A DNA stretch of 64,000 nucleotides from Zerene cesonia. Taxonomy: Eukaryota; Arthropoda; Insecta; Lepidoptera; Pieridae. The stretch is taken from positions 4,992,943 through 5,056,942 of the forward strand of contig NC_052121.1 of assembly GCF_012273895.1 (NCBI RefSeq), given 5' to 3'. Below the pieces are notes generated by a model, which was given only the letters and a program-made list of their open reading frames with translations, was not told the origin of the DNA and did not search any database. The position numbers and the translations under genes were made by a program. Of this stretch, positions 1 through 13,361 are shown piece after piece. Position 1 is the first letter of the stretch, and the number at the start of each line of letters is the position of its first letter.

Positions 1-947
1 CAAAAATTTTTAATCTTATCCTGGTTCAAATAAAAGGAAAAAGTCAACTTTTACACCATTGTAAGTTGGTCCCTCAGATACAATCCTGACCCAAATAAAT
101 ATCGTAAAAAGTTTAACTCGTTAGATGAGTGAGAGGTCTTTTAATTTGGCTACAGTCTCTAAGCGAGTCACTTGTCGGGGTCATAACCTGTTCGCGACCC
201 CTCCCTGCGGGACGTAGGCTTAAAGCCATTGAAGCTTTGACCTATCGAAAGAATCATTTGTTTGTAATATGTATAATTCTATTCATAATTAATATGGTTT
301 TTCAAAAATAAATAAAAGCTTTTAATTAATTGAAATAGCTACATTCTTATCTAAGTTTTAGCAATTTCTTGTTTTGTTACAATTTTTACATAATAATCCA
401 ATAAATAAAAGAAAGCAATGTAAGCATGGAATAACAGTCCAAGTACCTACCAATTATTTCCATTAGGCGACAATAAGTTGAGTGAACTTGTCAATTAAGT
501 ACACATAGATTATTCGATTTAAGTTAAGTGACGTCGCGGTCATGTTATTATAATATAGGATCATTCTGTGGGTCTGTGGATATTGTTGGGGCGCACAATG
601 CGCGTGCAGCGGGCCGTTGTGCCTTGTGAAATGTTGCACGACTACTTTTTTCGTCTGGATTCTATACTCACGATAGTCGTTTTTTAAGCCCCAAGCTCGA
701 GATGTACAGGTTTATCTGTTTAAAATTTATTAACATTGAGAAACAATTTAAAAACCTTTTTCTTTAAATGGCCCATGAGATATTCATGATGAAAGAAAAT
801 GTATGCTATTATAATTTATTGATTGTATTCGTAAGACAATTTTTCAATACAGGCTTTGTTTGGTTCCTGAGTACCTATTGTTGTTAGAGAATCGCGTATG
901 GTATTTTGTTGGTTTTGTTTTTATACTATTTTATTGTTAACTATTTA

Positions 948-1183
948 ATGTGGGAGTCGAGCACGCTTCAGCACGTATTGGTCAAACTCGCACCAGACCG
1001 TACTCGTACCAAGGCCCAACAGAAGACCTACGTAAATAGAAGCATGCTACTGTGTTTCGTACAGTGGGGGAGAGACGAGAGTCCCTTTTCTTTTCCTCAC
1101 CTTTCCCAGTTCATTCCTTCTTTTCAGTCGCCAATCCTTTCCTTATTCCTTTATCATACCTGCAATCCCACACTCGTGTGAAT
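948..1183 (-). mobile_element. short interspersed element, family A (copy 1)
   Basis: Reverse-orientation copy of a repeat seen five times in the window (also near 19,322, 29,763, 42,184 and 61,617). Shared marks are a GTGGGAGTCGAGCA-like start in this orientation, the block GCTACTGTGTTTCGT, and a pyrimidine-rich tail that is the complement of the GGAAAGG/GGGAAGG tract in the forward copies. It encodes nothing recognisable and looks non-autonomous (SINE or MITE type). Confidence 0.6.
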
Positions 1184-2468
1184 CAATATTTTTATTGTAA
1201 TAGAATAAGAGTGCTAACTAAGATTTTGGCTTCCTTAACACTTATATATCATAATTGAGTTACGAATAAAAAAATATGCTATATTCTCGTTTCCCTCTTT
1301 TATAGCTATATCTATTATCACTAAATTTATAACATATGCAATTCTGCTTGAGATCAAAAATTCAGTCAAAATGTAATGAACATAACATAAAAATATTACA
1401 CCTTTATAATAAATAAACAAATAACTTATAAACTTATAAATTGATATTGATAAAATCAATTAGAAGTTTATTCTGAAAATAAAGGAATGTTGCTTATCGT
1501 ATGTATACAACACACTAATTACATAACAAAAAGCTTTTAAAGCTTTTGATTCAATCGCAGTCAAGTTGGGGTCGCGCCCTTCTATATTTTATTAGGTTCT
1601 TAAATTTCATTGTTACCAAAATTGATGTTAGATTTATTCTAAGAATTGGATTTTTATGTAAACACACATCCTTGTAATAAAGCTTTGCTATTTCGTCTTG
1701 ATCAAAAAGCTTTCTTACTTCTGCAGTCGTATTTTTAAATATCTAGTAAAATTAAAAATTCAGTCAGTAATTGTCAGTATAACGTTTTAGTTACATGATC
1801 AAACTTTTAGAAGTTCTAACCACTAGTAGAAAAATGAGCAAATAAGGTACATTTAGTTATATATCAAATCTTCATTGTATGAATTATAACAAATCCTACT
1901 AACAATTTTAATATCATGGAGATTAAGTATAGATAATTTAAGATTGCGTTAAAGATCATGTAATTCTAATACCCATTAACTTTAATTTTAATCATATCGC
2001 ACATCATGTACGTTCAATAACTATAACCGCATATAATAAAGCAGTAAACAGACCAGTACATTAAATATTTTAAAAAGAGTAATTGCTAAACACTACTATG
2101 GATCCTTTAAAGACCCTCATGATTTGATATTTATTTAAAAAATAATAATTTTCAGTGGGTGGCTATCAATACATGTAACCTATGGATAAAATAATAAATT
2201 GACGAATATGAAATTAGCGTCATCAGAGAGGTGCTTAATAATAAAATAGAGACGACAAAATATACGTATAAATATACGTTCACGAAATATTCGCATCTAT
2301 AGTCACAAAAAATGTATATGCTCTTTCTTAAAAAATGAAGAACCTTTGTAGTCCTTGTGAGCGAAGGCAATAATGACTAAAAAATACATTATTATTGATT
2401 ATAAATTGAAATTTAATTTCCAAAATGTTTGTTTAAATTTTTTCAGTTGTAAATTGGAGTAAAATGAA

Positions 2469-2600
2469 GGAGCGTCCCAGCGCGGGACGGAGCAGAGAAT
2501 AACACATGGGGTGCAGCGAAGGGTGCGGCGCGAGGCGGCCCACTGAAAAGTGCGCGGGTGGGGCTGAACAAACTCGCGGGGACATCCAACTTCGCCCTCT
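2469..2600. other. GC-rich island, function unknown
   Basis: An abrupt GC- and CpG-rich patch within AT-rich flanks. It includes a small inverted repeat (CGTCCC...GGGACG at about 2,473-2,490) and G-rich runs. No protein family is recognisable in any frame. It could be a regulatory element, a transposon remnant or an unrecognised untranslated exon. Confidence 0.35.
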
Positions 2601-4207
2601 AATATTTTGTTATTTTTACGTCTGAAAAATCTCATTAGAGTGCCATATTTAAAAATAAATAAACAAAGCCTTACGTGGAAACAATGTTTTCTTTTCATTA
2701 CAAACCCGTTTTGTTGTATATTACTATCAATGTTAAACTATTTCTTGGAATTCCAACAATTATTTAGGTCCTGCATATGTTAAGCTGGAAAATTTATGAT
2801 AAAACACAATACCTTGTTGATAAGACTATGACTTAAATAGAAAGTGTGTCACATTCGCGTTCGAATGAGTCCATATCCGGTCGTAAATCTTACGTAAACA
2901 GAATACGATAGGTAAAAAGATAGTCTAAATATTATTAATAAAAATTGTGTTTAGTATCGGCCGACATTGAACATCCCTCCAGCATGTACTCTCAAATAGG
3001 GGAACAAGCATTTTAGCATTACCCCCGTGCACAACTCTTCCCGCGGGGAGGGGGTGGCCCACGGCGACGTAAAAATCAATATGCTGGAGTTGTTAAATCA
3101 CGCTTATAAACGAGCACTCGTCTTCGTTTCATTTCTAAAATTGCCTAAGTATATGGGTACTGTTTGTAATCTGTATAGTTCGCGCAGCATACGATGTAGA
3201 CTCAACGCATTACCACTATATTGTTGAAGATCAAGTCAAATGACATGTTTTTTTAATCCTACCAGAATGTTGTCTAAAATAATTTAGGTACTTATTATAC
3301 TTATGTAAAACATATGATGTTATTATTATATTATATAAACATTAACAATAAACTTGCTCAATATAACTAAAAAGAATACGAAATATCTACTACAATAACT
3401 AGTTACTAACAAACTCTACATAGCACAAATATACCCACAAAAGAAATATAATTGAACAAATATTTTATAAATCATTCCATACTCTCACTAAAGCTTCAAA
3501 TTCTCAAAGTTTATATTCAAATATTTCCTCATTGACTTTCAAAGCTCCATCTAAATTGAAATTGGGTAGGTCGGTTATAACAAAGATATGACATTTTTAA
3601 ATTTAATGAAATTACTTTCGTATTTATAATTTTTACTTCAATATAAGATACAATGGGAAAATAGGATTTTGAGGTAAGTAAATAATTGTGAAAAATTTTG
3701 ATAAAACATTTATGTAAACAAGATTTTTCAACTAGGTACTTACTACCTACAAGTTTAAGAATCTTGTATGCAGAAATCCTACGAGTAAACTACAGCGATA
3801 ATAAAAGTATGCATGCCTAGTATAGGTGGATCAGTTTGCAGATTGCATGTTTGTGAAAGGTACATTGAACCTGTATTTCAGAATTTCATTAAGTTATTTT
3901 TATGGTAGAAATTATATATAAGATCTCTATAAGTTCTTGAGAAATATGTTTTCTAGAAGTGAAGAATTCTAGAAGTATGCTATAAAAACAAAAAAAATTG
4001 CATTATTTATATAGGATGTAATATCTCTAAGCGTCATCAATACATAGTTATAGTTATATATACACATAGGTGGAGCAGGATTGATTACCAAATTTAAAAG
4101 TATTTTTAAGAAATTTCGTTTAATTGTTAAATGTGTCGATGAATGTTATATGTTATTGTAGTAATAAAATGTGAAATAGTTACCTAAAAGTAAAAAGTAA
4201 TATTACT

Positions 4208-4312
4208 TGTCCTGTTAAAGTGGGTCACCCCCCGGGCCCCTCGAGCCCCCACTCCCCTCTCCGGTACCGTCTCTCGACCGCCTCACGACTGTCCCCACAC
4301 CCCACACCACCC
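4208..4312. other. C-rich island with minus-strand G-quadruplex motif
   Basis: The plus strand is very C-rich. C runs at 4,228-4,233, 4,237-4,240, 4,246-4,250 and 4,254-4,257 give, on the minus strand, four G tracts of at least four residues with loops of 3, 5 and 3 nt. That satisfies the usual intramolecular G-quadruplex pattern (i-motif on the plus strand). A C/A-rich stretch continues to about 4,312. There is no coding signal. Confidence 0.6.
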
Positions 4313-5514
4313 CTAACATTCATTGTGCCGCAATATATTTCTTTTTATGTGCAAACAGAAAAGTCATTTATTTAAATTTTCTCACGAATTCGCATCGCAA
4401 TTTTATTTTATTATATTATCTATATCGCATTTAGATTGCTCAGAATTTCATCATGAAAACATGCAAAGAACTCTATGGTACAAAATTCGATTCACATATT
4501 GAATTATTATTTAGTTTATATGTGATCACGTGCTATGTATTTTTATCGACTCGTTGTATATGTTATTCCTTATGAATACTTGGAGTAATCGTTTAATATA
4601 ATGAATTTCATCTATCTGTAGAGTGAGTACGCCTCATCGCTATTATGTCCCCAAATAATTAAATTGAAAGCGCTCGACGTTGTAGAGAATAATATTAAAC
4701 TCAATCACATTGCAAAGATCACAATTTCCTGACATCATATAATACGAACTTCGAAGAACATTTAACCGAATTAAAATTGTATTCCATTTTCACAGAAATA
4801 TATAACTATATTTGTTTTAATCCTTTATAAATAGTTAAGTATAAACGTTTTTTTTTATTTTCATTCCGGGTGAAAAATATGTTAGGTTTTTAAGATTTAA
4901 ATATTCACAAACATTTATGTAAATATATTTACGTTCTGATATTCAATTTTTATGTATAATTAGTTAATTGAACTATTATTTTATTAACTTCAGAAGAGCA
5001 TATATATGGATATGAAATATATTATAGAGTTTGAGATGTTTATGTTTGAAATGAATTCTCTTTCGGAATAATTTTACAGCACTGAATTCTTATACCAAAA
5101 ATATATTATGTGGGTATATTTTTTTCATACGTTCACGATAAATTCTGAAAAATCTAGAAGGATTTGAGTATTGAATTATAATATCTACAGTAATAGTTGA
5201 AATCCTTGGGCAGGTTACTAGTTAAACTCGAATCTTATAAACTCAAACGCTCTAATCAAATAAAAGGAAAAGTTACTCGTTTATATATGTAACATGATTA
5301 TCGAATATTTAAAATCTGGCATAGTTATTGATGACCACGGGGAACATTAATATACAAAATGTATCATTTTTTTCATGAAAACATGCTTGTACAGAGTAAT
5401 ATACAAAATATTTGTAGGTGAACGGAAATCAAACAATCTCAGCCGATAACCTATGCTTCGCCTCATAAAACAAGACTTCTAATTTAAGTATTTATTCGTA
5501 ATAGCTATTACTAA

Positions 5515-5577
5515 GCAGGTACTTATGATTTAAAATCATAAGTACCTGCGTATACGTATATGTATACGTAAAACAGT
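5515..5577. repeat. two adjacent palindromes
   Basis: Arms at 5,515-5,531 and 5,533-5,549 are exact reverse complements (17 bp) around one central base. They are followed at once by a second short palindrome built on TACGTATA/TATACGTA (about 5,552-5,570). The first could extrude as a near-loopless hairpin. It may be a transposon end or foldback relic. Confidence 0.8.
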
Positions 5578-6754
5578 ATAATGAATTTTTAGATAAACTT
5601 AAAGTGTATACTTTGCATATTTCGATTAATGCTTTATATTAATCGCGATAATGGAAAACATTATTCGCAATCGTTAATGTGAATAATAATAATCCACGAA
5701 CAAAATTCCTGATACTAATAATGAAAATAGAACGAAAAAATAACTATTTACAAATGGCCAAAGAAAATATACAGAATTATGGAATAAACAAGAATAAACA
5801 TGCAGCAAGAATAATTATTTAATTTTTGGTGAGAGAGCGATAATAATTTTCTATTGAGAGCCCTTCTTGCGATTGGGCAAACTATGCCGTGACATACATT
5901 GGCTACAAGAAGCTAGAAAGTTACGAGAAGCATCTCCTGATTTACTTTATTTCAATGGATTGTTGGATTACAACATTTATTTTATTATGGCCAGAACCGT
6001 CATATTAGGCCTGTATGTTGGCTGTACTGTGAGAACACATGAGCTGATGATGACATTTTTCATTCATGCTAAAATTTCAACTGTCACATAATATATATTC
6101 ATTTTAATTTATAATGCTATAAATTTCCAAATAATTAATACATACCTTTTAAAATTTTTCGTTATATATGGATCCACAGAACATCTTTTTCCATCCTTAT
6201 CTGAAAATATTACATCAATCCGTTTGTCACATGTGTACATTTGCAAATTACATGAGCGGTGGTGGTCGCTTTATATAAAACAAACCACTAGCTCGGTTCC
6301 CACTTTAAAATTACGTATAATTAATGCTACATTATTTCTTAGTATAAGGCTCCCAATTACATTAGGTTTTTATAACTAGTCTACTCACTTTTGAGAAAGA
6401 ATATAGAAGCCCTTAACAAACTTATTATCTAAATTGCACCGAACAGTAGATACACGTGATATACTCAGTAAGTGTAAACCTACTGTAAAGCATAATAGAG
6501 CTGTATAATTCTACCTTACGTCTTCTTTAATTCGGTTACTACAACGGACTCATGTATATAAATACAATGATATACAATATGTACAAGAATATTAAACATG
6601 TTAAAATTAATTGCCGGTCATAAACTGATTCGACTGCAAAAATCAGTCAAAAATGGTTACGAAGTGGTCGTTCATAGTCAAAAATGTTTTAACTGCGAAG
6701 ACGAAAGAAGAAATGCAGAAAAACCTTGACGTGTTCGGAGCCTTTTAATACTCA

Positions 6755-7190
6755 CTAGTTGGTGCCCGCAACTTCGTTCGCGTGATCTTGGAGTGACCAA
6801 ACTGGAGGCTGTAATAAAATTACGTTCAATGTATAAATATAATACTTTTCTTTCCGAATTTCCGCAGATATCGTCGATTTCAACATCGAGTGCTCCAGAT
6901 CTCAATTATTATAAGTTGACAGAAAATGCCCATCAGACTGAACAATGTTTACTAAGATTTCATTCCTATACATGTCTCTCGGATTTCCATATCAGGTTTT
7001 TCAGATTTTCAAATTTCTCAACACGTGTAAGAATTTTTAAATCTCTCATATGTATCTGTTATGGATCAGATGTTTCAGTTTTCGAAATAAATTATATTAA
7101 CCTGCACAACAAAGAAACTTTCATTTAGATCAGTATAGTAGTTAAGGATATTAGAGTGAACAAACAAACAAACAAACAGACATCTTTTTT
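6755..7190 (-). mobile_element. degenerate non-autonomous Helitron-like element
   Basis: In reverse orientation it starts with ACTAGTTGGTGCCCGCAAC and ends in a repeated AAAC block (AACAAACAAACAAACAAACA). These are the end marks of short Helitron-like elements common in Lepidoptera. The inside is diverged and non-coding; open frames crossing it resemble no known protein. Confidence 0.5.
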
Positions 7191-7904
7191 TATTCGTGTT
7201 GTATTTCTTTGTATTGTATTTTGTTCAAATCATCAATATTCAGACAGTTTTTTACTGACTCATTATATACATAGATATAGATGTGTATAAATATGTATTA
7301 CCAAAAACTATCGCTTGTTCTACGCCAATTGGAGTATTCAAAATAATTTTTATTATAGACTTTTATTTAAAAGTTCTTTGCAAACCAAACAATAAGTGTT
7401 TAAAATCTTATGTTATATCTTATAGGAAAACTATAAATGTATAACTGTATTAATTTACATTGCATTTGCTTATTCGGATTTCTAAATCAACCGGTCATTT
7501 TCAGGATGATATAGGGAAGTTTTATTTCATATAATGCATATACTACATTGTAATCGGCACTTTATAAACCTTGAATAGCAGCACAATTATCAGACTGTTA
7601 TAGTTGGCAACTGTTAACTGATCGTTATACTTTGTTTTTGCAAATTCAAGCCCATTCTATAGGGACCATATTATTCACACAAGATTTCAAATCAAAGTAC
7701 CAAAGATGGATTACAGTGTACTTTTATAACAAGTAAATTATCAAGCAAAAGATCTAAACGTTTTCGTTTTTTAATGTTCCGATTTTTATAACGTATTTAT
7801 CATCGCTACATGCAATTTGATTGTTGTAAATAAACAGATAAAGTTCACAGGTGTTTGGAGTCACATTTAACAAAGCGATAAAAAGCAACGTTGGCACGTT
7901 CATT

Positions 7905-7990
7905 CATTCAGAGCCGACGGCAAGCCCACGCCACGCGACGCACCGCCCGCTACGTGCTACGACATACGCATTCTTTGACAGCTGATATGC
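7905..7990. other. GC-rich island
   Basis: A CpG-rich patch beginning after TCATTCATTCAG, an initiator-like sequence, in AT-rich flanks. It could be a promoter-proximal element or an alternative 5' exon of a neighbouring gene. I cannot connect it to any coding exon. Confidence 0.3.
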
Positions 7991-8424
7991 AGACAAACAG
8001 CCTTTACAGTAGGTTTACACTTACTGAATGAAATAACTGCTTAATCACCATACCCTTTTAGAGCATGCACGGGTGTATCAGGATTGTTGATGTCAGATAC
8101 TTCTTACTTTAGTTTACTCATACTTTTAACTTAGTTCGTGTTTGCCTTCTTGCTTACTTTTTTTGATTAACAAATATTCTAATTCGGAAACCATAAAAGT
8201 ATAAAAACTTAAAATGTATGAATGGCTGCGAAAGACCTTGACCCCAAAGTAAGTTTTCTTGTAGGTATTACTGCTAACGTCTTGCGAGACTCGGAGTTAC
8301 ACAATAGCTGACAACTTCCAGGTAAAGGAGACCCCATCTAGGGGTTTCCCGTTAAAGCTCAACAGTGATCAGTCATACGGAGATAAAAGGTCGTTTCCTT
8401 ATTTTCATTGAGAGGGAATACAAG

Positions 8425-8560
8425 CAGTGTAGCGCACGAGTGCGGGCGGGGTCACTTAAAGTTAGTGCCGGCTCGTAAACGTATCGGGCGGCTACTGCTC
8501 GCCCCGCGGCGACCGCACTCGACACGCTGCCGCACGTCGCCGACTCTGAATCGCACCCAT
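8425..8560. other. GC-rich island
   Basis: Dense CpG and GC-rich sequence, open in several frames on both strands, which is expected by chance at this composition. No family is recognisable. It is one of three islands spaced roughly 0.5-1.4 kb apart (8,430, 9,110, 10,470). Confidence 0.3.
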
Positions 8561-9104
8561 TCACACAATATCATAGAATGGATATTCCTTGCAAATTTTT
8601 TCAGTAGTTGCAAATAACACAAACTGAAGTTTACTTCAAAGTTAAAACTGTAAAAGCAACCGTAGCGGAAAGATTCTGAAAGTTTTATCCACTTAAAGTA
8701 TATTGTATAATTTTTATGTTTACTATTAAATAGTTTAGCAAGACGAATGAACTACACTGAAAGAACTATTAATATATCGATGAGTATTATAGATTTATTA
8801 TGTAGAAGTACTTAAATGAAATAGAAGTTAGTCTCATCAGTCAAATTAGTTTTATCTATTAACTATTAGATTTATTTATTATATATATTATAAAATGATA
8901 TGTGATTTACACATAAATAAATTCTTTAAATCGCAACAACAATTAAATACGTATTTGAAATAAAATTAACTTTAAATTAAATCTTAAGTCTACTAGTATC
9001 AATTCATCAGTCGACAAACAATCAAATGATAGAACAATACCATGTAAAATAAATGTTGCATCGAATTCGATATCTTTTCGAAAAGTTTGCAAGGCGTATC
9101 CACA

Positions 9105-9250
9105 TCAGGCTCCCTTGGGAAAGGCGGCGGCGGCGTTCCGACAACAGACAGCGGGTGTCAGCCGCCACGTGCTACCCAAGGCCACTCGCTTAGTGTCAAG
9201 GTCATTGCCACTCCAGCTCAGTACACGCGGCACCCACGCTTCTCCTGTCA
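9105..9250. other. GC-rich island
   Basis: A GC-rich patch with a short GGC repeat near 9,122 and a CACGTG-type E-box (GCCACGTGC) near 9,164. No product is recognisable. It is a candidate regulatory element only. Confidence 0.3.
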
Positions 9251-10469
9251 CCACAAATAGACCGACCCACTCAAAACAACCAATACATCGCTTAAAGAGG
9301 TCAGAAGACCAACGGCCTCTTGCTCATGAACGAAATAAGAAACATGAAAACACCTTACCAGGACATCTATACATATATGTTCAGATCCGTTAATGATTGC
9401 TAATATAGGCAAACATGTACACCTAATGGACGTCACAACTTTAAAATAAATAAAAAACAAGCATTTGATGACCCACTCTAGTAATCCACATTAATCTTAG
9501 ACAACCTTGGGTAGGTTGAAATAAAAACACATCTAAATCATCATCAAATGACATGCACAGGAATTGTGAATATGTATATATAGTGAAGTATCTGAGTCCA
9601 CATTCCAAAAATGTACAATGTATTCACTTCTTCATAAAACAACATATCTTACAACTTGAATCCATTACATTTGAAAATGGTAGTATGGCCCACAAAACAT
9701 TAGTGCAATGATCTTATAAAAAGCATTATAAAATGTTTATTACGTATAAATTCTAAAACTAGTACCAAAAATACACGAAAAAAATTGCGATGGGAACATG
9801 GGAATTTCAGCTACATACACCTGAATGTATTGAAATCGAGATATACGATAGGAAGAACCAATGTTTTAGAAAGTCCATAACAATACAAAGTCATAATAAG
9901 TGTGCCAGAGTGTTAACTTTTGAATATTATGTATAATTTATCTTAGTAATTTACAGGTAAAACTCTTCCAATAAACATATACTCGGTTAAAAATTTGCAG
10001 ACAATAAAGCGAGGGCACCGATAAGGGGATGGACGGGTCAATTGATTGCAATGCGTATGCTTTGAACACAAACAATTATGGCATGTCTGGGTATGCCACC
10101 CTTGTTGTCTGGCGTAGGGATTTCCTGCAATAACATTATTATAAGTGCATTTTATGCGGTACATAGTCAATGATGATCCAATACCTATGCAATTTCTCTC
10201 ATAATTTGACGCCCCCTCCCCTCTATTGTTAAAATCAAAAACTATTTAAAACAATTTAAGCTTAATGCATATGTAACATTTCAAGTAATGAAATGACTTA
10301 GTATATTATAGAATACATATACTTACATTCTCTATATTAACTGAATATAAATATAATGTAAGTAATCAGTTACGCAATTTCCTAATCCGACGTAATGAAT
10401 GACATCAAATTAAGCTCTAAGCTTAACAGAAAACATTACTGGAAGTTTAATTTGCGATTAAGGCGAGTA

Positions 10470-10735
10470 TAGAATGCGGGGTGAGCGGTGGTGTGGAGGC
10501 TTCGGAGTGCATGCGGGGCTCGGGGCGTGGGGGGTGCGGGGTGCGGAGCGGGCGTGCCGCGGGCCGCCACTTCTCTGTACTCGAGGAGCCCTGGTACACC
10601 TCGGTTTCCGGCGGTTGCTCCCTCGCGAATTCGCAAGTGTCCCGCCGCATCGGGTTCCGTGCAACCCGTATCGGCCACGTGCTCGCCGCTTGCCTGTTGA
10701 CGGTTACACCTTGCCTTACGCACCTTCTCCATTGA
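10470..10735. other. large GC-rich island with plus-strand G-quadruplex motif
   Basis: This is the largest and most GC-rich island of the left half. G runs at 10,515-10,518, 10,522-10,525, 10,529-10,534 and 10,538-10,541 are separated by three loops of exactly 3 nt, a strong G-quadruplex motif on the plus strand. Long frames are open on both strands (up to 124 codons), but the translations are Arg/Pro/Gly-rich and resemble nothing known, so I do not call a gene. It may be a promoter or CpG-island-like element. Confidence 0.5.
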
Positions 10736-11424
10736 TAATACATAATTACGACAGATTACACTTCGACGCCGGCTTCCTTAACTACCGTCATAAAAGTTGT
10801 TACAGTGAATTGCTATTCATTTTGTATCAGACATTATATCCTTTTTAATTAATAAAAGTAACATAACTAATTCAATAACTATAATTAGTTTTAATGCAAT
10901 ATAACAATTTTAAATACACTTTCTACATCAATTTGAAGTTTGCAAATTAGTTAATATAAAGTAAATGGACCGTTGCACAATAATTTCAGTGTCCCATACT
11001 GTTAATAGCACAGTATGGAACCTATTCAAGCGTCTGGGGATGATCGTGAACACACGTACAAAATATACAATATGTATAAGGTAAGTGTCCCTAGCATTAT
11101 TGCTATTATTATGTATTTAATATCAGGATTCAAGACACCATAAAATTATACAATTCGAAAATGTTAAGGCAAAGAAATAAATACACTCATCAACTATTTT
11201 CTTAACAGGTTTTAAAGTAATATAGGAACGGTGTTTCACTGTGCTTTTGAGAGTCTGTTGTATTTTAAATAATATGATATGTACACAAAAATGTTATAGT
11301 AAATGCAACTATATTCAGTGTGCACCTGCAACAATTATATTTTATAAAAAATGCTATTGCGTTATCATTTGTTTTATAAAACTGGGATTAGTTTAAATTA
11401 ATTCAAAGTAGCAATAATTTTTAT

Positions 11425-11600
11425 ATTTATACTACCGGCTTCGCCCGTGGTACATATATATGCCTGTAGCCTTCCTCAATATATGGGCTATCAAACACTG
11501 ATATAATATTTTAAATCGGACCAGCACTTCCTGAGTTTAGTGCGTTCAAACAAACAAACAAACAAACAAACTCTTCATTTTCACAATATTAATATATATT
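11425..11600 (-). mobile_element. non-autonomous Helitron-like element, family F3
   Basis: The reverse-orientation copy starts with a degenerate 'ccggcttcgcccgtggtac', carries 'gggctatcaaacactgata' and 'ccagcacttcctga', and ends in AAACAAACAAACAAAC. The same landmarks recur near 42,510, 47,125 and (forward) 51,725. Confidence 0.65.
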
Positions 11601-13361
11601 TATTATTAAGACCATAGTAATTTCTAATTCGTAAATCGCTTTCATCTGGCAGTACAGGTATAATATGTATATATTTATAATTTACAAGCTATTTTTACCT
11701 TCTTCACCCAAATAGACTAGGGGAGATTAAATATACCTAAAATATACCTGACTTGGTTATTTAGTTATTGGATGTGTTAAAATGTAGATCCCTGACGATA
11801 CAAGATTTTTTTTATAATACGTAGAGTATATTATTTATAAACAAACAAATACTCAATTATTATCTCTTTATAACATGATATTTAGATAATATACATAAGA
11901 ATAAACATAAGTAAATAAGCATTATAAAATCTTTTTATTATATACTAGCTGTTCATACATAGACTACGCATAGGCTATCTATGCGTTGTCTATGTCACTC
12001 AGTGAAGATGCTGATTTCTATCGTGAAATAGTTTTAAGGTTTATGCATAGATAAAATTCAAGTATACAATCATAATTTATTGTTTTGCATACATACATAT
12101 CAAATGACTAATTTTTTTCATTGAATCCTCGATAAGTATTAATTACATATAGCGAGCTTAGGCTTATATTTCAGCTAAAGAAAAGGTTGGAAGCGGTGTC
12201 CTGGAGTGCCGCGTCGGAACTCGGGAATCTTCATAATCCATTTTATTTAACTTTTGTAGATTGTACAAACAAAAACCTATGATAATAATTATGATAATAT
12301 GATTAATTATATTTCTATTACAGTATGGGCTATCGCTATTGTCATGTTACTTAATCGCTAAGCGTGGCAAAAATATAAAATAAAATAACTCTTTTATATA
12401 CTTATCTAAAAATCAATAACTGCATAAAGATACCTGGAGTCATGGTCCTAGAGTCAATTTACACTAGTATAAATTTTATAATCTGACTTCAAAGAAGGAG
12501 GAGATTATTCAATTCGATTTCAATTTTGGATTTGGGGATAATTTGTCGAATTCGAAAGGAAAGGAAGAAAAAGTATTTATTGAAAAATGATATGTATAAG
12601 TTATGTTATATTATAAATGGGGAGCATATAAAAATCAGAAAGAAGAATTGGTATAAAGAAATAAATACAATACAATAAAGAATACGTAAGTATGCAAACA
12701 AATATCATATCTATACATAATTATACAAATACATACTCATATAGACATACTCATGCTGCACACATATATATGTCTATAATAGATAACTAAATAGAAACAA
12801 GATGGTATTTATTATAAAAGAAAGAAAGAATAAAAGAAAGTTATTCGTTTTTAGTACGCTAGTCTTCAATTTGGTGCTGAACAAGAATTACTTTTTTTTT
12901 AACAATGCGTAGGAAATATCATTATTCAATTTTAAAGACTGCTGTAAGTCATACCAAATTTTTGATCCAGCGTACTTAAAAATTCCCATAAAACCAATAG
13001 TGTTATGCTTCGATATCACATTATGTTATCTGAGGTATCACCAATTGACTGTTGTTTTTACTATGCGTATTGAGATATGGATGGATTGGTATGTTGGTCG
13101 TCTAGTTCTTATCAGCCTTAAAAAGAGTGTAGCTACATTCAGTTTTCTTCTTTCACCCATTTTAGAATGTTTTTAACATTCAGTTACCTGTGTGAAATGT
13201 GCCTGCCTAGGTAGTTTGAAACAAAAACGAGCGCATGCATTTTGAAACAGGAGATTATCAATGATATGAAAGGTGGTGCGACTGAAGAGTGCGACTGCTA
13301 TCGAAAATCCTTAACTATGTGGCCACCTTGTGATTCATTATTGATTCGAATTATTATTGAC

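Noticed and set aside
6793..7128. 111-codon plus-strand frame as a gene
   Set aside because: It runs through a Helitron-like element, and the translation has no recognisable pattern.
10436..10848. Overlapping open frames on both strands (up to 124 codons) as genes
   Set aside because: GC-rich DNA has few stop codons; the translations are Arg/Pro/Gly-rich, unlike any family, and open on both strands at once.
12165..12260. Possible isolated exon after TATATTTCAG (LKKRLEAVSWSA...)
   Set aside because: There is no donor in frame, no partner exon and no recognisable family; probably chance or a transposon remnant.
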